A stretch of 64,000 bases of DNA, taken from the NCBI RefSeq assembly GCF_027694345.1, contig NZ_JAQEVU010000007.1, forward strand, positions 65,103-129,102, read 5' to 3'. This DNA comes from Varibaculum timonense_A. GTDB lineage: Bacteria > Actinomycetota > Actinomycetes > Actinomycetales > Actinomycetaceae. The stretch's first letter is position 1, and every line of letters starts with the position of its first letter. Made by a program: the position numbers and the translations under genes. Of this stretch, positions 62,752 to 64,000 are shown one piece after another. The notes beneath the pieces are model-generated. The model was given only the letters and a program-made list of their open reading frames with translations. It was not told where the DNA came from and ran no database searches.

Positions 62752-63227
62752 GCGTTACGCATCAAGAAACCGACATCACCTGGCGCTACGTTGACCGCCG
62801 CGCCGCTGCTATCAACGCGCTACGCGACTACGCCACTATGGAAACCATCATCGATAACACTCCCGACGACCTGAAAGCCATCGAAGCCGACCTGCCCAGC
62901 CTGTCCTCCCCCATCTTGGATGGCGGCCGCCGTGCGTTCAATCCCACCGCTGCCGAGGACAAAATCCTTAGACACCTGGAACGGATCGATAACCGCACCC
63001 GCAAATACCTGCAAGCCAAGGATTACATGGACTGGTTCAACCCCGCCTGGCAAGCGCTCACCGATGAGGAACGGGACGTGCTAGAAGTTTGCTTCCTTTC
63101 CGGATACGAGTCCGCAACTGATGCGATTTATGAGGTGCAAGAGCGGCTAAACGTGGAACGCTCCACCGCCTACAACCGGCGCAAAACCGCCCTCGACCAC
63201 CTCACCAGTCTCCTGTACGGACGCTAA
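62748..63227 (+). CDS. Phage late transcription regulator, ArpU/sigma-like
   Basis: A 159-residue protein. The helical body (AAEDKILRHLERIDNRTRKY, LQAKDYMDWFNPAWQALTDE) leads to a C-terminal helix-turn-helix (YEVQERLNVERSTAYNRRKT). The pattern and its place just before the HNH-terminase region fit the ArpU/RinA-like activators of late genes. It overlaps the helicase gene at ATGA. Confidence 0.75.
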   Translation: MSVTHQETDITWRYVDRRAAAINALRDYATMETIIDNTPDDLKAIEADLPSLSSPILDGGRRAFNPTAAEDKILRHLERIDNRTRKYLQAKDYMDWFNPAWQALTDEERDVLEVCFLSGYESATDAIYEVQERLNVERSTAYNRRKTALDHLTSLLYGR

Positions 63228-63298
63228 AATGCTTGGACAAAACGCGGACGACATTCTCGTTTCGAGCCTGATATAGTGTAACTAGTTAGAAAAAGGTC

Positions 63299-63333
63299 AA
63301 AGCCCCGAGCGGAAAATATCCTCTCGGGGCTTT
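63299..63333 (+). terminator. Terminator between early and packaging genes
   Basis: AAAGCCCCGAG and CTCGGGGCTTT form an 11-bp GC-rich stem around a 13-base loop. It lies 72 bases after the regulator stop and 26 bases before the HNH start and probably ends the replication transcript. Confidence 0.75.
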
Positions 63334-63358
63334 ACCATCACCACAGGAGATAACGGGA

Positions 63359-63736
63359 ATGCCAAGCAAACCCAAACACCCCTGCTCTCAGCCTGGCTGT
63401 CCCGAACTAACCCGCGAAAGGTTCTGCCAGCTCCACGCCAAGGAAGCGGACAAGAACTACCGCAAGTTTCAACGTGACCCGAGCATCAACAAGCGTTATG
63501 GTGCACGCTGGCGACGCATCCGTGCCGCATACATTTCCCAGCATCCTTTGTGCGAAGACTGCCTAGCACAAGGCAAGACGACACCGGTACAGGAAGTCCA
63601 CCACATTCTTCCCCTCGAGCATGGCGGCAGCCATGACTTTGCTAACCTGCGCTCGCTTTGCAAACCGTGCCACTCCAGGCAGAGCGCGTTAGACGGTGAC
63701 AGATGGAGGCAAGCCCTTCAGGTCTACACCTACTAG
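63359..63736 (+). CDS. Phage HNH endonuclease of the packaging region
   Basis: A 125-residue HNH protein. Cysteines in HPCSQPGCPELTRERFCQLH and HPLCEDCLAQ flank the fold; VQEVHHILPLEHGGSHDFANL and SLCKPCHSRQSA are the HNH signature. In HK97-like phages an HNH protein encoded just before the small terminase takes part in cos cleavage. AGGAG lies nine bases before the ATG. Confidence 0.9.
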   Translation: MPSKPKHPCSQPGCPELTRERFCQLHAKEADKNYRKFQRDPSINKRYGARWRRIRAAYISQHPLCEDCLAQGKTTPVQEVHHILPLEHGGSHDFANLRSLCKPCHSRQSALDGDRWRQALQVYTY

Positions 63737-64000
63737 ATTTTTTGAAAAACGCGACATAACCACTAAGCACTTCCCCACCCCAAAAATATCGACCTTCTTC
63801 CCACGCCAAGTTACGGGACCAGTCGAGGATTCGGTTAGGGGTTGGGGCCCTCGAATCTCTACAACTTCGGCGAAGGTCAGCGGGCGGGGCCAACCGTACG
63901 CAAAAAGACCGAATCAAACAGGGTATTAACCTGCATTGGTCCCTCTTTGCTTCATCACTATTTGTTGTTTTGGGATTTTCCGCCCTGGAAAGCCAATAGA
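63737..64000 (+). other. Probable cos/pac region at the right edge
   Basis: No ORF with coding signs is seen in these 264 bases. From about 63830 the sequence is G-rich and conserved-looking (GGTTAGGGGTTGGGGCCCTC, then TCTCTACAACTTCGGCGAAG, GCGGGCGGGGCCAACCGTAC, CAAAAAGACCGAATC). The start CGAGGATTCGGT and end ACCGAATC form an inverted pair. The place right after the HNH gene and before the expected terminase fits a packaging site. Confidence 0.5.

Overview
The window looks like a chromosome segment of a moderate-GC actinobacterium, probably an Actinomycetaceae-like genus such as Varibaculum, Mobiluncus or Actinomyces. The evidence is the actinobacterial gene order rpmE-prfA-prmC-tsaC-wecA-atpIBEFHAGDC-DUF2550-nucS, the neighbourhood sucC-sucD-DUF6350-purH, an LAxTG sorting signal, and Actinobacteria-type I-E CRISPR repeats. 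The genus is an inference. The window starts inside nucS and ends inside a prophage.

Housekeeping block (about 1-23.4 kb). Almost everything is on the minus strand. It holds L31, release factor 1 and its methylase PrmC, a small LAKTG surface protein, the tRNA-t6A enzyme TsaC, the WecA-type lipid-carrier glycosyltransferase, the whole F1Fo ATP synthase, a DUF2550 protein and the start of the mismatch endonuclease NucS. An L,D-transpeptidase stands alone on the plus strand. It is followed by an unusual RNase HI / proline iminopeptidase fusion, then purH, a DUF6350 membrane protein and sucCD.

Decayed immunity block (about 24.3-30.9 kb). A type I-E CRISPR array with 21 repeats and 20 spacers lies beside a broken cas operon. 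One deletion joins the middle of cas3 to the last part of cas7, removing cse1, cse2 and most of cas7. cas1 also carries a one-base frameshift. The array looks intact, but Cascade, full-length Cas3 and intact Cas1 are missing.

Accessory island (about 31-50 kb). First comes a two-component system, preceded by an overlapping 53-codon secreted-peptide ORF. It is divergent from a five-gene operon of a secreted protein, MacAB-like exporter parts and a lipoprotein. Next are a type II restriction-modification pair (HNH nuclease and C5 methyltransferase) and two loci of the predicted ABC three-component (ABC-3C) conflict system. Copy 2 is complete (ABC-3C effector, middle component, DUF2326 SMC-like ATPase, XRE regulator) and runs into a 24-codon hsdR-like remnant. 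Copy 1 keeps the ATPase and middle component, but its effector is cut down to about 20 codons. Between the two lie a broken gene with an eight-G run, a serine recombinase tail, a SinI-type nuclease fragment and an AT-rich cluster of immunity-like genes. Partial repeats at 31.23, 37.62, 37.88 and 44.85 kb mark likely segment borders.

Prophage block (about 50.5 kb to the end). This is a replication module on the plus strand: sigma-like regulator, DUF2800 nuclease, DUF2815 ssDNA-binding protein, family A DNA polymerase, antirepressor, DUF4406, P4-type primase-helicase, VRR-NUC, SNF2 helicase, late regulator and HNH, ending in a probable cos/pac region. A second AT-rich patch with immunity-like genes and an Abi fragment interrupts it between polA and the antirepressor. 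No integrase, terminase or structural gene is inside the window.
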